A DNA stretch of 64,000 nucleotides from Ignavibacteria bacterium (GTDB lineage Bacteria > Bacteroidota > Ignavibacteria > OLB7): contig JACKAE010000004.1 of assembly GCA_020635205.1 (NCBI GenBank), positions 248,001 to 312,000 of the forward strand, read 5' to 3'. The first letter of the stretch is position 1, and every line of letters starts with the position of its first letter. Below the pieces are notes generated by a model that saw nothing but the letters and a program-made list of their open reading frames with translations, was not told where the DNA came from and did no database searches. A program made the position numbers and the translations under genes. Below, one piece after another: positions 34,699-44,593 of the stretch.

Positions 34699-37600
34699 CT
34701 ACCGTAAGACGGCGATCTTCTCTATAATCTCTGTCGTCTTTCCCCCAGCCATTACTTTCAGTCGATAGAAGTAAACGCCGTTTGCAATTCGATCTCGATC
34801 TTCGTCCAGACCATCCCAGTCGACACTGTTATAGCCAACAGAAATATCTCCTGGACCGAGTGGAATTGTTTTGATCTTTCGTCCAGCAGGAGTGAAGATT
34901 GCGATCTCTCCCCCTTCTGGAGCATTCTCACCAGTTATAGTAAAGGTGAACGTTGTCTCCTTGGCAAAAGGATTTGGCCAGTTTACAACGCTCCGTAGCC
35001 CAAGATCACGCTCGACAAAGAAGGTGACAATTTCGGAAGTATCGCCATTACCAGAAGCATCCTTCAGGAAGACGAGGATATCGTGTGCTCCCTCACTTAG
35101 TGGCTCTTCAGGTTTGTAGCGGAACGATGCTTTGTAATCCCCTTTCGCAAAGGTCTCGAACACTCCCCCAACTTCTGTCGTGATCCAGTTGTTATCAAGA
35201 ACCATTGTCACGCTTTTGACTGAATCGAGTGCAAGCTCTGAGTTATCGAACAGACGCACTTCGAGCGTTGCGTTTGGTGCAACGTAGTCCCCATCAATCA
35301 ATCGAGCCTTGTCTGCAAAGAGTGCGAAGCCGGGAGGAATTCCGTCAGTCACCACTTTCAATGGCATCGGTCCGAAACGATTGTTGTGAGTGTATGGCTC
35401 CCCCGGCCTATCGTCAGGATTGGCAAGGAGTCCGTACGATCTGCTGGAACGGAGACGTGTTGTGTTAATGGAGAAACTAAAGCGAGCCGAATCAAGTTGG
35501 TTGATATTCGCGATTGTTGTCGAATCGATGATGCCTCCAAGCTCACCCAATTCATTGAGGAAGAATCGCACGTTTGCCGCAGGTTGGAACGAAGTGAGAT
35601 TCGCGATCGTAGCCTCAACTTGGACAGGGTCGCCTTGTAGGACTGAGTCTGTGCTGATTCGCACGGTCGAGGGGACGATAGCAAGCTCCGGTGAAGGATC
35701 AAAGTCGAGATTAACCGAACGAAGACGTTGCGTTGTATCGGCAGTAAAGCCAACAGAGAACTCGAGCCGCGGATAGTCGAGTGCGTTGATTTCACTTAGC
35801 GAAATTGATGGGTTGCTCGGAGTGACCTCACGTCGCTCCAACGTATCCCGAATTCCATCCCTGCGAACGCCGATCACGGCTACATCAAGCTCATTTCCGT
35901 TTGTTGGATCGAGATCGAAATTGATTGAACGGAAAGCTGTTGCTGGACCAAAGACAGGACTACTCCACTCCCCCTCACGTGGAATTGCTGAGATAGTATC
36001 GAACAACTCAACTGGGAACGGAGCAACTTTGCCAGCATCGTATTCGGGTTGAGCCGCAAGCCATACTTCTTTAACCTGAGCTGAGGGGATACCTTTCCCT
36101 CCAATCAACGCATAAGATGCCCGAGGATCGCTTACCGAAAGCGTATCGAAAACTCGACTTCCTAACGCTACCATTATCGGTCGAATTTTCTCCAACCCGT
36201 TTTCCTCTTCATAGGAGAATGAGACACGGCTGGCTGAGATTAAGACCCGGTCACCAACATTGATATGGTTCCGAACCAAGTCTTCCATTTGAGCAATAGT
36301 GACGTTTGCGTCGAAGAAATTGAAGACGGTGTCAATAGTCGGCACAACATCGTTTGGTGGTAGAACAACAATGTTTAACCCGTTGGGCTGTTCAAGTCGA
36401 TAGTCTTTATTCCCCACCCGCATAATAATGGTTCGCTCTGTCAGTTCAGGGCTACCAGGTTCAAGAGTGAAGAAGGCTTGACCAACAGAGTAGAGATAGA
36501 CCGGAACGCTTCGTGTACCTGGGCCGATCCCTTCTGGATTGTTCACCAAATCGACCAGACGAGTGGTTGCCATTTGATCGACTCCCCCAACATCGACGAT
36601 AGTTCCTGCTCCCCTTGAGTCGACTGTAAAGGATTCAATCAGCGGAAATCGTGCCGCAAAATCAGGGTCTCCAGCAGTGGAAGTAGCTCGCCACCAGAAC
36701 TTTCGATAACTCCTGAGAGTCGTGGGAATTGAGAAACTCCACTCTGTGGTCAATTCGTAATTGCGTACAATGCCAAGTTTGCTGTCGGTAATCAGGGCCG
36801 GGGAATCAAACGTTGGAACAGTATCAAGTTCAAATTTCGCCCCTGAGCCAGTTGCTGGATTGAGTAATCGAATTGTGATATCATCGTACCCGGCAACAAC
36901 CCCATAGGAGAGTGGCTCAAGAGGAAGTGGTTGCGAGCCGCGCAACAGGAACGTAAAGGTTAACACATTATCCTCTCGCCACGATTCCACAATGGTCTCT
37001 TCAGGATCGGCGTTCAGTGTCACAACATATTCACCCGGTATGTTGTTCAATGGGAGTGTGAAGTAGACCGAATCGTATCGCGTGAGACTATCTACCTTCA
37101 CCTCAGCCTCAACACGATCACCCAGAGGATTAATAACAACTGCCGTGACAAGGACGCCTGAGTCGAATGGAATTCCAGTTAACGGCTTTCCGTAGTTCCA
37201 GAGAGCTGCCTGAACAGTCAAAGACGTATCGCCAAGCTGTGGTTCTTCTCCAGTTTCACTCCGAAGCTGAGCCGACTCACGCGGGATGGCAAGCTCAGGT
37301 GTTCTCTTGATAGCAATCGGCATCGACGGATCGCCCAACAGATTATACATCAGCATGTGTGTGCGGGCGCGAGGACCGTTGTCGACATTTACGGAACCAA
37401 AGCCGTAGGAGGCATACATCGTATACTTTGCTATGCTGAAAATTGCTCCGATGTGAATGTCCCCTTCAGGATCTGCCATCGATGCGTAGATGTTGTTGCG
37501 AATGTTGAAGTCAACATTGGTGAAGGAGAAACTGGTTCCCCCGATTGAAGCAACCGTCCCTTTCTTTGGAATCGTCACGAAGCGCTCATTCCTGAGTGTT

Positions 37601-40600
37601 GCTCGCGGATCACTGTACAATCCTGTCTGGCACGACCATGTAGAGAGGATAAAATATCTCCCTTCATTATCGAAATCCTCCGGGAAGCCGAAGTTGAGGT
37701 CAAGTGTTGTCGTTGCGCCGTGTCCGTTGAAGTCGAGGGAAAGTGCTCCGCGGTTCACCTCCTGCCTCACTGTGTCGCCGTCGATTGTGCTCGGCAGTGC
37801 TAAGTCCTCATCCTTATCTCCTCTCCTCGAAATAACCAGAGCTTCCCCCTGCAGCGGATATCCCGCAACATTCGATGCAAGTCTGAACGCATCTGATTGT
37901 AGGATATCACGCTCTCTAACAGTAGCCCCACCAGTAGCGAATACAAATCGCTTATTCCACTGCGCAGGAGCTTGACTCTCATATTCAATCAGCTTGTCGA
38001 TAATGGCCTGAGCGTCAACTAAGGACGTTACCGGTAATCGGCCTAAAAATTGTCTTGGAGAAAGCGTAGAATCACCGAAGGCAACTGTGTAGATGTGGTC
38101 TGTTGAAGGGACACCAGAACTTGGGATGTAGTCGACCATTATTGAACCGGGCATCCTCTGCTGGGAATCCCACGAAGCGTCACCGAACAGGATGACGAAT
38201 GCTGGCTTCGGCTCAGCCCAATTAGTATCGGCATACTGAAGGAACCGCCGAATAGCAATTGGCGATTTCACCCCATTATTAAACTCGTTGTAGATTCTCT
38301 GAATATCCACAACCTGCACCGCATAGCCATCGTGAACCCGGCGATAGTCGGCAAGGCGGTTTGCCTCACTTTGGAATGCTTGGTGTGTAATGATAATCAA
38401 GTCAGCACGATTCGCCGGGTCGAGAAGTTTGTCTCCGTCATGAAAGCGAAGTTGTGGTTTTCGAACGGTGCTGATTGTTCCCTCTTCACCAATGCTTCCC
38501 CTAACTGGTAGAACAGCACGCCAGACGTTTCCATTCTGTGGGTCGGGAATGAAGACGTTTTTAGTGACCCCCTGATCGTCCCGCACAAACGCTTCTACTG
38601 CTGAGGATGGATCCCCCTTTCGAGCTGCGAAAACCCAACCACCAGCAAACATGTTCTCCGTTGGAACAACCTTACTTCCGAGTGATTCGAAGGCGTTGAT
38701 GTATGTGTCAGGCAGATTATTTTGTGCAGTTGCAAAGGCCAACCCAGCCAGCACGATATTCCCATTCTTTACTTCGTTCAGAAACTGCGTAGCTTCGTTG
38801 AACTTCTGTACTGCTTGATCCGCTGGCCCCACAGTGTTGAAATGGCCTCTCCTTAATACTCGTCCGCCATCACTGTTTGGTTCAACTTCCACAATGGTGA
38901 CACCAATCTGACCTGGCGCGTCGGCTGCTACTTGCTCGTCCCCAACTTTTGCAAAGAAACCGGGTAGACTCCGGGTTTCAGTCCCTGCACGCGAGGTAAG
39001 CTGAAAGAGGAAACCACGCTGTAGTGAGTCAGCACCATAGGTTTGCCCCGGTAGGCTGCTTCTAATTTGATTTGAGGTGAAGCCTGCAACTGCGAGACCA
39101 GTTTTGGGTAGAGGACTTGACGGAAGAACGAGAGCATCTTTCACTGGCATTGCGTGCCACCGCCCCGTTAACTCGAGATAGTCAATAATAACTTCATTGA
39201 TGATTGGAGAGTTGTGCTGTTTGAGTTGCACGGTTACGTTATTTCGACCGTTGACCAGATAGTTTGAAGGGAACGTGAAGGAGACAACGGTATCGGCTGT
39301 ATCTCGAATTGCTGCTGTACCCAACAACTTATTGTTCAGGTAGAAAGTGAGTTCTTGATCGGGAGAATTTGGGTCGTCGACCCAGTATGTGATACCGGCG
39401 AGGCGGACATCCATCTGCGTTTGCAGACCAGGTCCAAAGACAGGAGAGCACTCAAACTCAAGTGGGTTTTCAATGGTTAGTCGTGACTTCCGCCAGTAGA
39501 ATCGTTCGTGGGGAACACGTTCGCTTGTGTGGAGAGTTCGGACTTCGCCATCCAGATATTGAGGCAACGTTAGCCCGCCGAACCAGAACTCTTCTTTCTC
39601 AATGTGAAGAGTGGAGTCATACGATTCGATCACTTGATCGTATTGATTAACAGCAGGTTCAGCTACTTTCGGACCATCGGCTTCACCACCACTCCACGTT
39701 AAGAGATAGGCATTCGTATCGGTAATCTCATTCAGGTATATCCCGGGATCACCCGGATTGCGCTCTCCGCGAAACTCAAGAATATCACTCTCATCGAACT
39801 GACCTTGAACGCCGTTATCGTAGATGAAGAACTCAACATTCTCGCCACGATTACGCAGGCGAAGGCGATCGATTGCAAGATCCTTCTTTCCACCCGCTGC
39901 GAAGAATTCGGCTCCAGTTAGGTTGTAGATTGCCGTTTCTGGTACGAAGAGAACCATGCTCTCTTCACCGATCCCCCACTCCGCAGCACTACTTGAAAGA
40001 AGCTCTGTTGTGCCGGAACCACCCCGTAACGTTTTGGTGTAGCCGGGAATTTGGGCAATCTGATCGTAGTTCAATATTGCTCTGCGAAGCTCCTCAGCCA
40101 CAATTGGAATTTCTTTTGCGACCTCACCTCCTTCCTTCTCTACATCCCCAACACGATCCCACTCAACTCGTAAATCCGCATCAGATGCCCAAACAAGTTC
40201 CCCCCCTTCTTTCCTGAAAGAACGCCAGACAACTGTGACAACGCGAAGTGACCGAAGGTGAGATTCCCCTAATAGCTCAGCAGCATTCCCATCGTCTGCA
40301 CGTTGAATAACCTTGGTGTAAGGCGGAATAGTCGCACGTTGCTTCCCCCCCTCATCAACTCGAACCCTGATATTCTTTGCATTCTGCGGAACCGCAAGTT
40401 GAAAGTGTAGTTCTGGGAGAGATGCCTCATCAACTCTGAAGAGGTATGCTCGAAGGTTGTGGCCGATAGAGCCATCTCTGTTAAATGTCGGTTGGAGTTG
40501 AGTGACTTTTAACTGAAGAGAAGCGTTGTCGGACTTTTCAACACTCACCGTTGCCTGTGATTGCCCCGAAGACAAGGGTTGCCCCTGCGCAACCACTTGC

Positions 40601-40659
40601 AGAGAGCATATCAGAGAAACAAAGAGTATGAAGTGAATCTGTGTCCGTCGTAAATCCAT
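34699..40659 (-). CDS. porU: PorU-type C25 peptidase, T9SS sortase
   Basis: The product has 1,986 residues from ATG 40659, with a signal peptide (ILFVSLICSLQVVAQ). The gingipain-type C25 peptidase domain lies in the middle (about residues 760-1140). Its catalytic His is in NGHGA near residue 980 and the Cys is in STWSCQTG near 1010. Long beta-sandwich-rich regions flank it. The C-terminus (NWPNPFAKETTFTFTI ... DWDGLDEDRDRIANGVYFYR) is a FlgD-like/T9SS-type sorting domain. PorU cleaves the sorting domain of cargo and links cargo to a surface polysaccharide; the well-studied P. gingivalis protein is shorter (about 1,160 residues). It follows a ligase/polymerase-like gene by 56 bases, inside a polysaccharide block. 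Confidence 0.85.
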   Translation of the reverse strand: MDLRRTQIHFILFVSLICSLQVVAQGQPLSSGQSQATVSVEKSDNASLQLKVTQLQPTFNRDGSIGHNLRAYLFRVDEASLPELHFQLAVPQNAKNIRVRVDEGGKQRATIPPYTKVIQRADDGNAAELLGESHLRSLRVVTVVWRSFRKEGGELVWASDADLRVEWDRVGDVEKEGGEVAKEIPIVAEELRRAILNYDQIAQIPGYTKTLRGGSGTTELLSSSAAEWGIGEESMVLFVPETAIYNLTGAEFFAAGGKKDLAIDRLRLRNRGENVEFFIYDNGVQGQFDESDILEFRGERNPGDPGIYLNEITDTNAYLLTWSGGEADGPKVAEPAVNQYDQVIESYDSTLHIEKEEFWFGGLTLPQYLDGEVRTLHTSERVPHERFYWRKSRLTIENPLEFECSPVFGPGLQTQMDVRLAGITYWVDDPNSPDQELTFYLNNKLLGTAAIRDTADTVVSFTFPSNYLVNGRNNVTVQLKQHNSPIINEVIIDYLELTGRWHAMPVKDALVLPSSPLPKTGLAVAGFTSNQIRSSLPGQTYGADSLQRGFLFQLTSRAGTETRSLPGFFAKVGDEQVAADAPGQIGVTIVEVEPNSDGGRVLRRGHFNTVGPADQAVQKFNEATQFLNEVKNGNIVLAGLAFATAQNNLPDTYINAFESLGSKVVPTENMFAGGWVFAARKGDPSSAVEAFVRDDQGVTKNVFIPDPQNGNVWRAVLPVRGSIGEEGTISTVRKPQLRFHDGDKLLDPANRADLIIITHQAFQSEANRLADYRRVHDGYAVQVVDIQRIYNEFNNGVKSPIAIRRFLQYADTNWAEPKPAFVILFGDASWDSQQRMPGSIMVDYIPSSGVPSTDHIYTVAFGDSTLSPRQFLGRLPVTSLVDAQAIIDKLIEYESQAPAQWNKRFVFATGGATVRERDILQSDAFRLASNVAGYPLQGEALVISRRGDKDEDLALPSTIDGDTVRQEVNRGALSLDFNGHGATTTLDLNFGFPEDFDNEGRYFILSTWSCQTGLYSDPRATLRNERFVTIPKKGTVASIGGTSFSFTNVDFNIRNNIYASMADPEGDIHIGAIFSIAKYTMYASYGFGSVNVDNGPRARTHMLMYNLLGDPSMPIAIKRTPELAIPRESAQLRSETGEEPQLGDTSLTVQAALWNYGKPLTGIPFDSGVLVTAVVINPLGDRVEAEVKVDSLTRYDSVYFTLPLNNIPGEYVVTLNADPEETIVESWREDNVLTFTFLLRGSQPLPLEPLSYGVVAGYDDITIRLLNPATGSGAKFELDTVPTFDSPALITDSKLGIVRNYELTTEWSFSIPTTLRSYRKFWWRATSTAGDPDFAARFPLIESFTVDSRGAGTIVDVGGVDQMATTRLVDLVNNPEGIGPGTRSVPVYLYSVGQAFFTLEPGSPELTERTIIMRVGNKDYRLEQPNGLNIVVLPPNDVVPTIDTVFNFFDANVTIAQMEDLVRNHINVGDRVLISASRVSFSYEEENGLEKIRPIMVALGSRVFDTLSVSDPRASYALIGGKGIPSAQVKEVWLAAQPEYDAGKVAPFPVELFDTISAIPREGEWSSPVFGPATAFRSINFDLDPTNGNELDVAVIGVRRDGIRDTLERREVTPSNPSISLSEINALDYPRLEFSVGFTADTTQRLRSVNLDFDPSPELAIVPSTVRISTDSVLQGDPVQVEATIANLTSFQPAANVRFFLNELGELGGIIDSTTIANINQLDSARFSFSINTTRLRSSRSYGLLANPDDRPGEPYTHNNRFGPMPLKVVTDGIPPGFALFADKARLIDGDYVAPNATLEVRLFDNSELALDSVKSVTMVLDNNWITTEVGGVFETFAKGDYKASFRYKPEEPLSEGAHDILVFLKDASGNGDTSEIVTFFVERDLGLRSVVNWPNPFAKETTFTFTITGENAPEGGEIAIFTPAGRKIKTIPLGPGDISVGYNSVDWDGLDEDRDRIANGVYFYRLKVMAGGKTTEIIEKIAVLR

Positions 40660-40715
40660 GCTGAAACAGGTCAATTCCTGAGTAATTACTTTGCGTGGCA
40701 GCTATGACGTAAAGA

Positions 40716-42014
40716 TCAACCTGATCGTGACTGCAAAACAAGGGAATTTTTAGTCCCTACGGCATTTTTCTTCAATGCACCCGGAAGGAAGCTGGTGAGG
40801 GTCATCAAAAATGGAACGAGGATGATGAGTTTGCTTGCAAAGACTGGGTTCGTAATGCCAGCGAAGAAGAAGATCAACGTCGCACTTGCCATCCAAAGGG
40901 CAATGAATCGGTAGCCGGGTGAGAGTGCCCCCTTCACAACGTCGATACTGAGGCGAATGTAACGCCAGACAAACCAGAGAAAGAACGCCAAGCCGACCAG
41001 ACCGCTTCGCATCACAACGTAGAGATAGACATTGTGTGGAACGAGGATATTAAGCCAGGTAAGTTCAATGCCGGTGTAGTTGATAAAGGCTGCCCCCCAC
41101 GGCCAGCCGAAAAGCGGTCTATCGAGTGCCATCCGATAGACGTTGTAGTACTCAATGATTCTCCAAGCGGCTGAACTCTCTTGCCCCGGTGTGGCAATTC
41201 CCCCAACACGTTCGGTAAAACGGTCAGCCCCCACAACAAACGTTGCCGCAATAAATATCGGCAAAGCCAAGACGATGATGGTTAGCAGTCGTTTTCGTTC
41301 AGCAGGTCTTAAGTAGAAGAGGAGAACAGGAATTGCCACAACAAGACCGACCATATATGACCGGCGCATCGAGGCAATGAAGATGAAGATCACAACCGGA
41401 GCCATGATAAAGAGCATCTTCCTCATGCGAGCATACCAGACTTCCCCTTCAGGTTTGATTACGTATGCAAAGAGAGCACCACTCAATCCCATTGAAAGGA
41501 ACAATCCATCACGCCACCCTGTCAATAACCCCCAAATAATATCGTTGCTGAACCAAATGGCAATTCCCTCAACACATCTGTAGCCGATGCAGATGAGAAG
41601 TATCCAGACCATCAGCCGAATGTCCGATGGGTGAAAAATTAGTCGCCACGCAAAAAACATGATAATGAAGAAGGGAACAAAGTTCGCCTCCATAGGGATA
41701 CGAAATGTCCCCTCCTCTATCACCATTCTGAAGTAGGGAATAATCGCCATGTAGAATGCGAGGGCAACTACTGGCCCAGTCATTCGTGAAGGAGAGAGGT
41801 AGAAATCGTTGCTGACGATACGCCGAATAATGGCAAGGCATGGAAGGAGAAGAATGATAATCTCGATGCCAGAGAAGATAGCCCCGGCCCACGCCTCGAA
41901 GAACTTGATCCGGAACGGGGTGTTTAACAAACCAACACCACCATATCCGAGAATAAAAGTTCCGAGCACAACCATAAGGAAGCCGAGAGGATCGCGCAAA
42001 AAACGATCCTTCAT
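40716..42014 (-). CDS. O-antigen ligase/polymerase-like membrane protein
   Basis: The product has 432 residues from ATG 42014; a GTG at 42059 is also possible. About ten to twelve membrane helices are visible, with a large extracytoplasmic loop (about 290-340) containing RIIEYYNVYRMALDRPLFG, WPWGAAF and HNVYLYVVMRSGLVGLAFF. This is the pattern of the Wzy_C/O-antigen ligase (WaaL) family. It could polymerise repeat units or ligate chains to lipid A core. Sequence alone does not separate these activities. It sits between a GT4 glycosyltransferase gene (19-64 bases upstream, depending on start) and porU. Confidence 0.82.
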   Translation of the reverse strand: MKDRFLRDPLGFLMVVLGTFILGYGGVGLLNTPFRIKFFEAWAGAIFSGIEIIILLLPCLAIIRRIVSNDFYLSPSRMTGPVVALAFYMAIIPYFRMVIEEGTFRIPMEANFVPFFIIMFFAWRLIFHPSDIRLMVWILLICIGYRCVEGIAIWFSNDIIWGLLTGWRDGLFLSMGLSGALFAYVIKPEGEVWYARMRKMLFIMAPVVIFIFIASMRRSYMVGLVVAIPVLLFYLRPAERKRLLTIIVLALPIFIAATFVVGADRFTERVGGIATPGQESSAAWRIIEYYNVYRMALDRPLFGWPWGAAFINYTGIELTWLNILVPHNVYLYVVMRSGLVGLAFFLWFVWRYIRLSIDVVKGALSPGYRFIALWMASATLIFFFAGITNPVFASKLIILVPFLMTLTSFLPGALKKNAVGTKNSLVLQSRSG

Positions 42015-42078
42015 CTTCGCCGTATCTCGGCGGGTTCTATCGGCTAACAGACTCAACACGGAATGTATCTCGGTTCAC

Positions 42079-43287
42079 TCAATTCAAGTTCATCGATTTG
42101 CTCAGTTCGTCAATCAGTATCCGTAGCTTCTCGACTGTTGCACCTGTAGAATACTGCTCTAAGGCAAACCTACGTGCTAACAATTTCTTGTCGGCAGTCT
42201 CACCAGGATGATCTAACACGTACTCAAGAGTGGCGAGAAGATTTTCTACATCCCCAGCAGTAAAGATAAAGCCCCCCTCCCCTAACACTTTTGGAATTGC
42301 TCCACTTGTTGAGCCGACAACAGTCGTCCCGCAGAGCATCGTCTCAGCATTCACTCTACCAAACTGTTCGTTGAACTCTTTTCTCGACGGGAGAACCAGC
42401 ATATCGCACGCACTCATTAGCTTCGGCATCTGTTCGATAGGTATCACATCCCGAAACTCAACCCAATCCCCCAAGTTATGTTGGTTGACAAATGTATAAA
42501 GCTCTTCACGATATGGCCCATCGCCAACTATCAACAATCGTAGTTGTTCAGCAGGTCTCTTCTCACGTAACTGTGCATAGGCTGCGATAAGATCCTGCAC
42601 CCCCTTCAATTCAATCAAACGCCCTGCGTAGAGCAAGATCTTCTCTTCGAAGGGTAACCCCAACGTTCTTCTCGCCTCCTCGCTGTCGACTGGCGCAAAT
42701 CGCTTTTCGTCAACTCCATAGAAAAGCGTTTGCACCTCAGTATCATATCCTGCCTCTGACAGGACTGTGGCAGCCACATCGTTTACGCAGAGTCCTACTT
42801 CGCATCGAGGAGTGACATAGTTGGCTATCGCTTGGTAGAAACGGGAAAGCCGGTATCCGGGCATCTTATACGAGGTGACGTTGTTGCTGTAGAAAACGAG
42901 TTTTGCATTTGGTGCATATCGACGTTGGGCGCGAACAACTTGCAGCGCAAATACCGAAAATGATTCTTCAAACATGAGGATAATATCTGGCTGCGACTGG
43001 CGGAAAGCAGTACGCATCCCCGACCGATAGAACGCGCGCAACTCCTTTCCAGTCCCAACAGTTTGTCCTACTACCGCATTGAAACTGTAGTCGCGTGATT
43101 TCTCAAACTGGTACGGCCTGAAGTTTTCAATCCACCTTTCGGGGACAAGTAAGGTAAGGTCAATCGTTGGCAGACTCCCGAGACGATCCCAGCGGTCGCG
43201 AACATGTTCCAGCACTGCCGTCTTGTCGATGGCCAACACTCGAACAGGACGTTCTGAGGGCTTCTCCCCTGTACTCCGTGAAGACAT
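42079..43287 (-). CDS. GT4-family glycosyltransferase
   Basis: The product has 402 residues with a GT-B fold. The C-terminal domain has the GT4 motifs: ILLYAGRLIELKGVQDLIAA near residues 210-230, LRLLIVGDGPYREEL, and the E-x7-E donor-binding region EQFGRVNAETMLCGTTVVGS near 300. The N-terminal domain begins VRVLAIDKTAVLEHVRDRW. Such enzymes add a sugar from a nucleotide- or lipid-activated donor to a growing glycan on the cytoplasmic side of the inner membrane. It is 6 bases downstream of the Wzz-type gene, in a polysaccharide operon. Donor and acceptor cannot be named. Confidence 0.9.
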   Translation of the reverse strand: MSSRSTGEKPSERPVRVLAIDKTAVLEHVRDRWDRLGSLPTIDLTLLVPERWIENFRPYQFEKSRDYSFNAVVGQTVGTGKELRAFYRSGMRTAFRQSQPDIILMFEESFSVFALQVVRAQRRYAPNAKLVFYSNNVTSYKMPGYRLSRFYQAIANYVTPRCEVGLCVNDVAATVLSEAGYDTEVQTLFYGVDEKRFAPVDSEEARRTLGLPFEEKILLYAGRLIELKGVQDLIAAYAQLREKRPAEQLRLLIVGDGPYREELYTFVNQHNLGDWVEFRDVIPIEQMPKLMSACDMLVLPSRKEFNEQFGRVNAETMLCGTTVVGSTSGAIPKVLGEGGFIFTAGDVENLLATLEYVLDHPGETADKKLLARRFALEQYSTGATVEKLRILIDELSKSMNLN

Positions 43288-43293
43288 TCGGGC

Positions 43294-44550
43294 TTATCCT
43301 TTTGGAGCTTTTTTCAACCCGAAGATGCCCTTCACCCAGTTCGGGAAGTGATCCTGTGCAAACAGCTTAAAGTCTTTCCCGAACATTTCGATTATGAAGA
43401 TCAAGACTAAACCGGTAACCAGAATAATCGAGAAGGCAACAATGACGAAGAACGAACGGCGAGGGGCAGAACGGTATTCTGGTGGAACTGCTGGATCGAG
43501 CACAGAGACTGTAGGTAGATCACGCGCCTCCTGTACTTGTTCGGAGTGATACTGGCTTTCCAGATAGGTGTATACTTGCGTGGCAACCTCAAGGTCGAGA
43601 CGGAGGCGAGCATACACTCTGGCAAGGTCAGGAGCATCGCTCAGATCCATCCCGAGTACATCGCGTCCAGCCATCTTTCCTTGCTGCGCGCGAAGCTCAG
43701 CCAATTGACTTTTAAGAGTTTCAACAACTTGCGCATTCGATTGGTAATCTTGCTCGGCAGCCGCAATCTGGATTTCAAGCGTTTGGATTTTTGATTGAAC
43801 ACCGGCTAACGACTGCACAGTAATTTCAAGCTGTTTATCGACATCGAATGCCCGGTTCTTTATCTGGAATTCTGAGAGAAGAATACTGACTGAATCCATC
43901 TCGGCACGCTTGATAGCGGTCATTTTCTGGAGGAACTCACGGGAGCTTCTGGCTTGTGTCACCATCTTCTCTCTGTTAAGTATATCCAGCAACTCGATTG
44001 CCGTATTCACAACATCGGCGGAGAGTCTCCTCGCCTCTTCAATTTCCAGATCGTTTGGGAAACGAGGCGTGGAGAGTGTGAAGCTAATATCAATCACCCC
44101 TGACTTCGCTTCTTCAACACCAATGTGCGCCTTCAGTTCATCGATAGCAACGATACGGCTCTCGGGAAGCCCGAGGCGTTCGATCAAATCGAGACGCTCA
44201 ATCAGACTGTCGGATAGAGTTCGGCTCTGAAGAATTTCGGAGAAGACCTGTCCAGATGGACTCCCACCCAGGCCAAGCAAGTCAATCCCCCCGGATTGAA
44301 TCAAGGAGGTAAAGCTCGACCCTGGCCCCGACTCTTTCTCAGGAGGCATCAGCTTGGCAGTGGCAATGTAGGTGTAGGGGATGGTCATAACGTAGGCAAT
44401 CGAGAGGAGCATACCGACCAATACAAAAATGGTCAAGAATCGCTTATACCTCCAGACAATAGTCAGATAGTCATAGAGTTTAGCCGAGCTTTGCTCAGGT
44501 GTCTCTGGCATTGTGGCAAGTGCCTCTTCGCGTGAGTCGTGAAAGTCCAT
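43294..44550 (-). CDS. Wzz-type polysaccharide chain-length/copolymerase protein
   Basis: The product has 418 residues. A cytoplasmic N-terminus (LYDYLTIVWRYKRFLTIF) leads into the first membrane helix (about 36-57). A long, largely helical periplasmic part follows (about 60-360) with coiled-coil segments, including LEIQIAAAEQDYQSNAQVVE. The second helix (about 370-395) is preceded by the Pro-rich AVPPEYRSAPRRSF typical of the family. A short basic tail ends the protein. It has no tyrosine-kinase domain. It regulates polymer length in Wzy-dependent or related export. It lies between the SLBB protein and the GT4 glycosyltransferase, all on the minus strand. Confidence 0.9.
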   Translation of the reverse strand: MDFHDSREEALATMPETPEQSSAKLYDYLTIVWRYKRFLTIFVLVGMLLSIAYVMTIPYTYIATAKLMPPEKESGPGSSFTSLIQSGGIDLLGLGGSPSGQVFSEILQSRTLSDSLIERLDLIERLGLPESRIVAIDELKAHIGVEEAKSGVIDISFTLSTPRFPNDLEIEEARRLSADVVNTAIELLDILNREKMVTQARSSREFLQKMTAIKRAEMDSVSILLSEFQIKNRAFDVDKQLEITVQSLAGVQSKIQTLEIQIAAAEQDYQSNAQVVETLKSQLAELRAQQGKMAGRDVLGMDLSDAPDLARVYARLRLDLEVATQVYTYLESQYHSEQVQEARDLPTVSVLDPAVPPEYRSAPRRSFFVIVAFSIILVTGLVLIFIIEMFGKDFKLFAQDHFPNWVKGIFGLKKAPKG

Positions 44551-44593
44551 TCGACGGTATATCTGACGAAATGTGTGTGTAGTTCTCGAGTAC

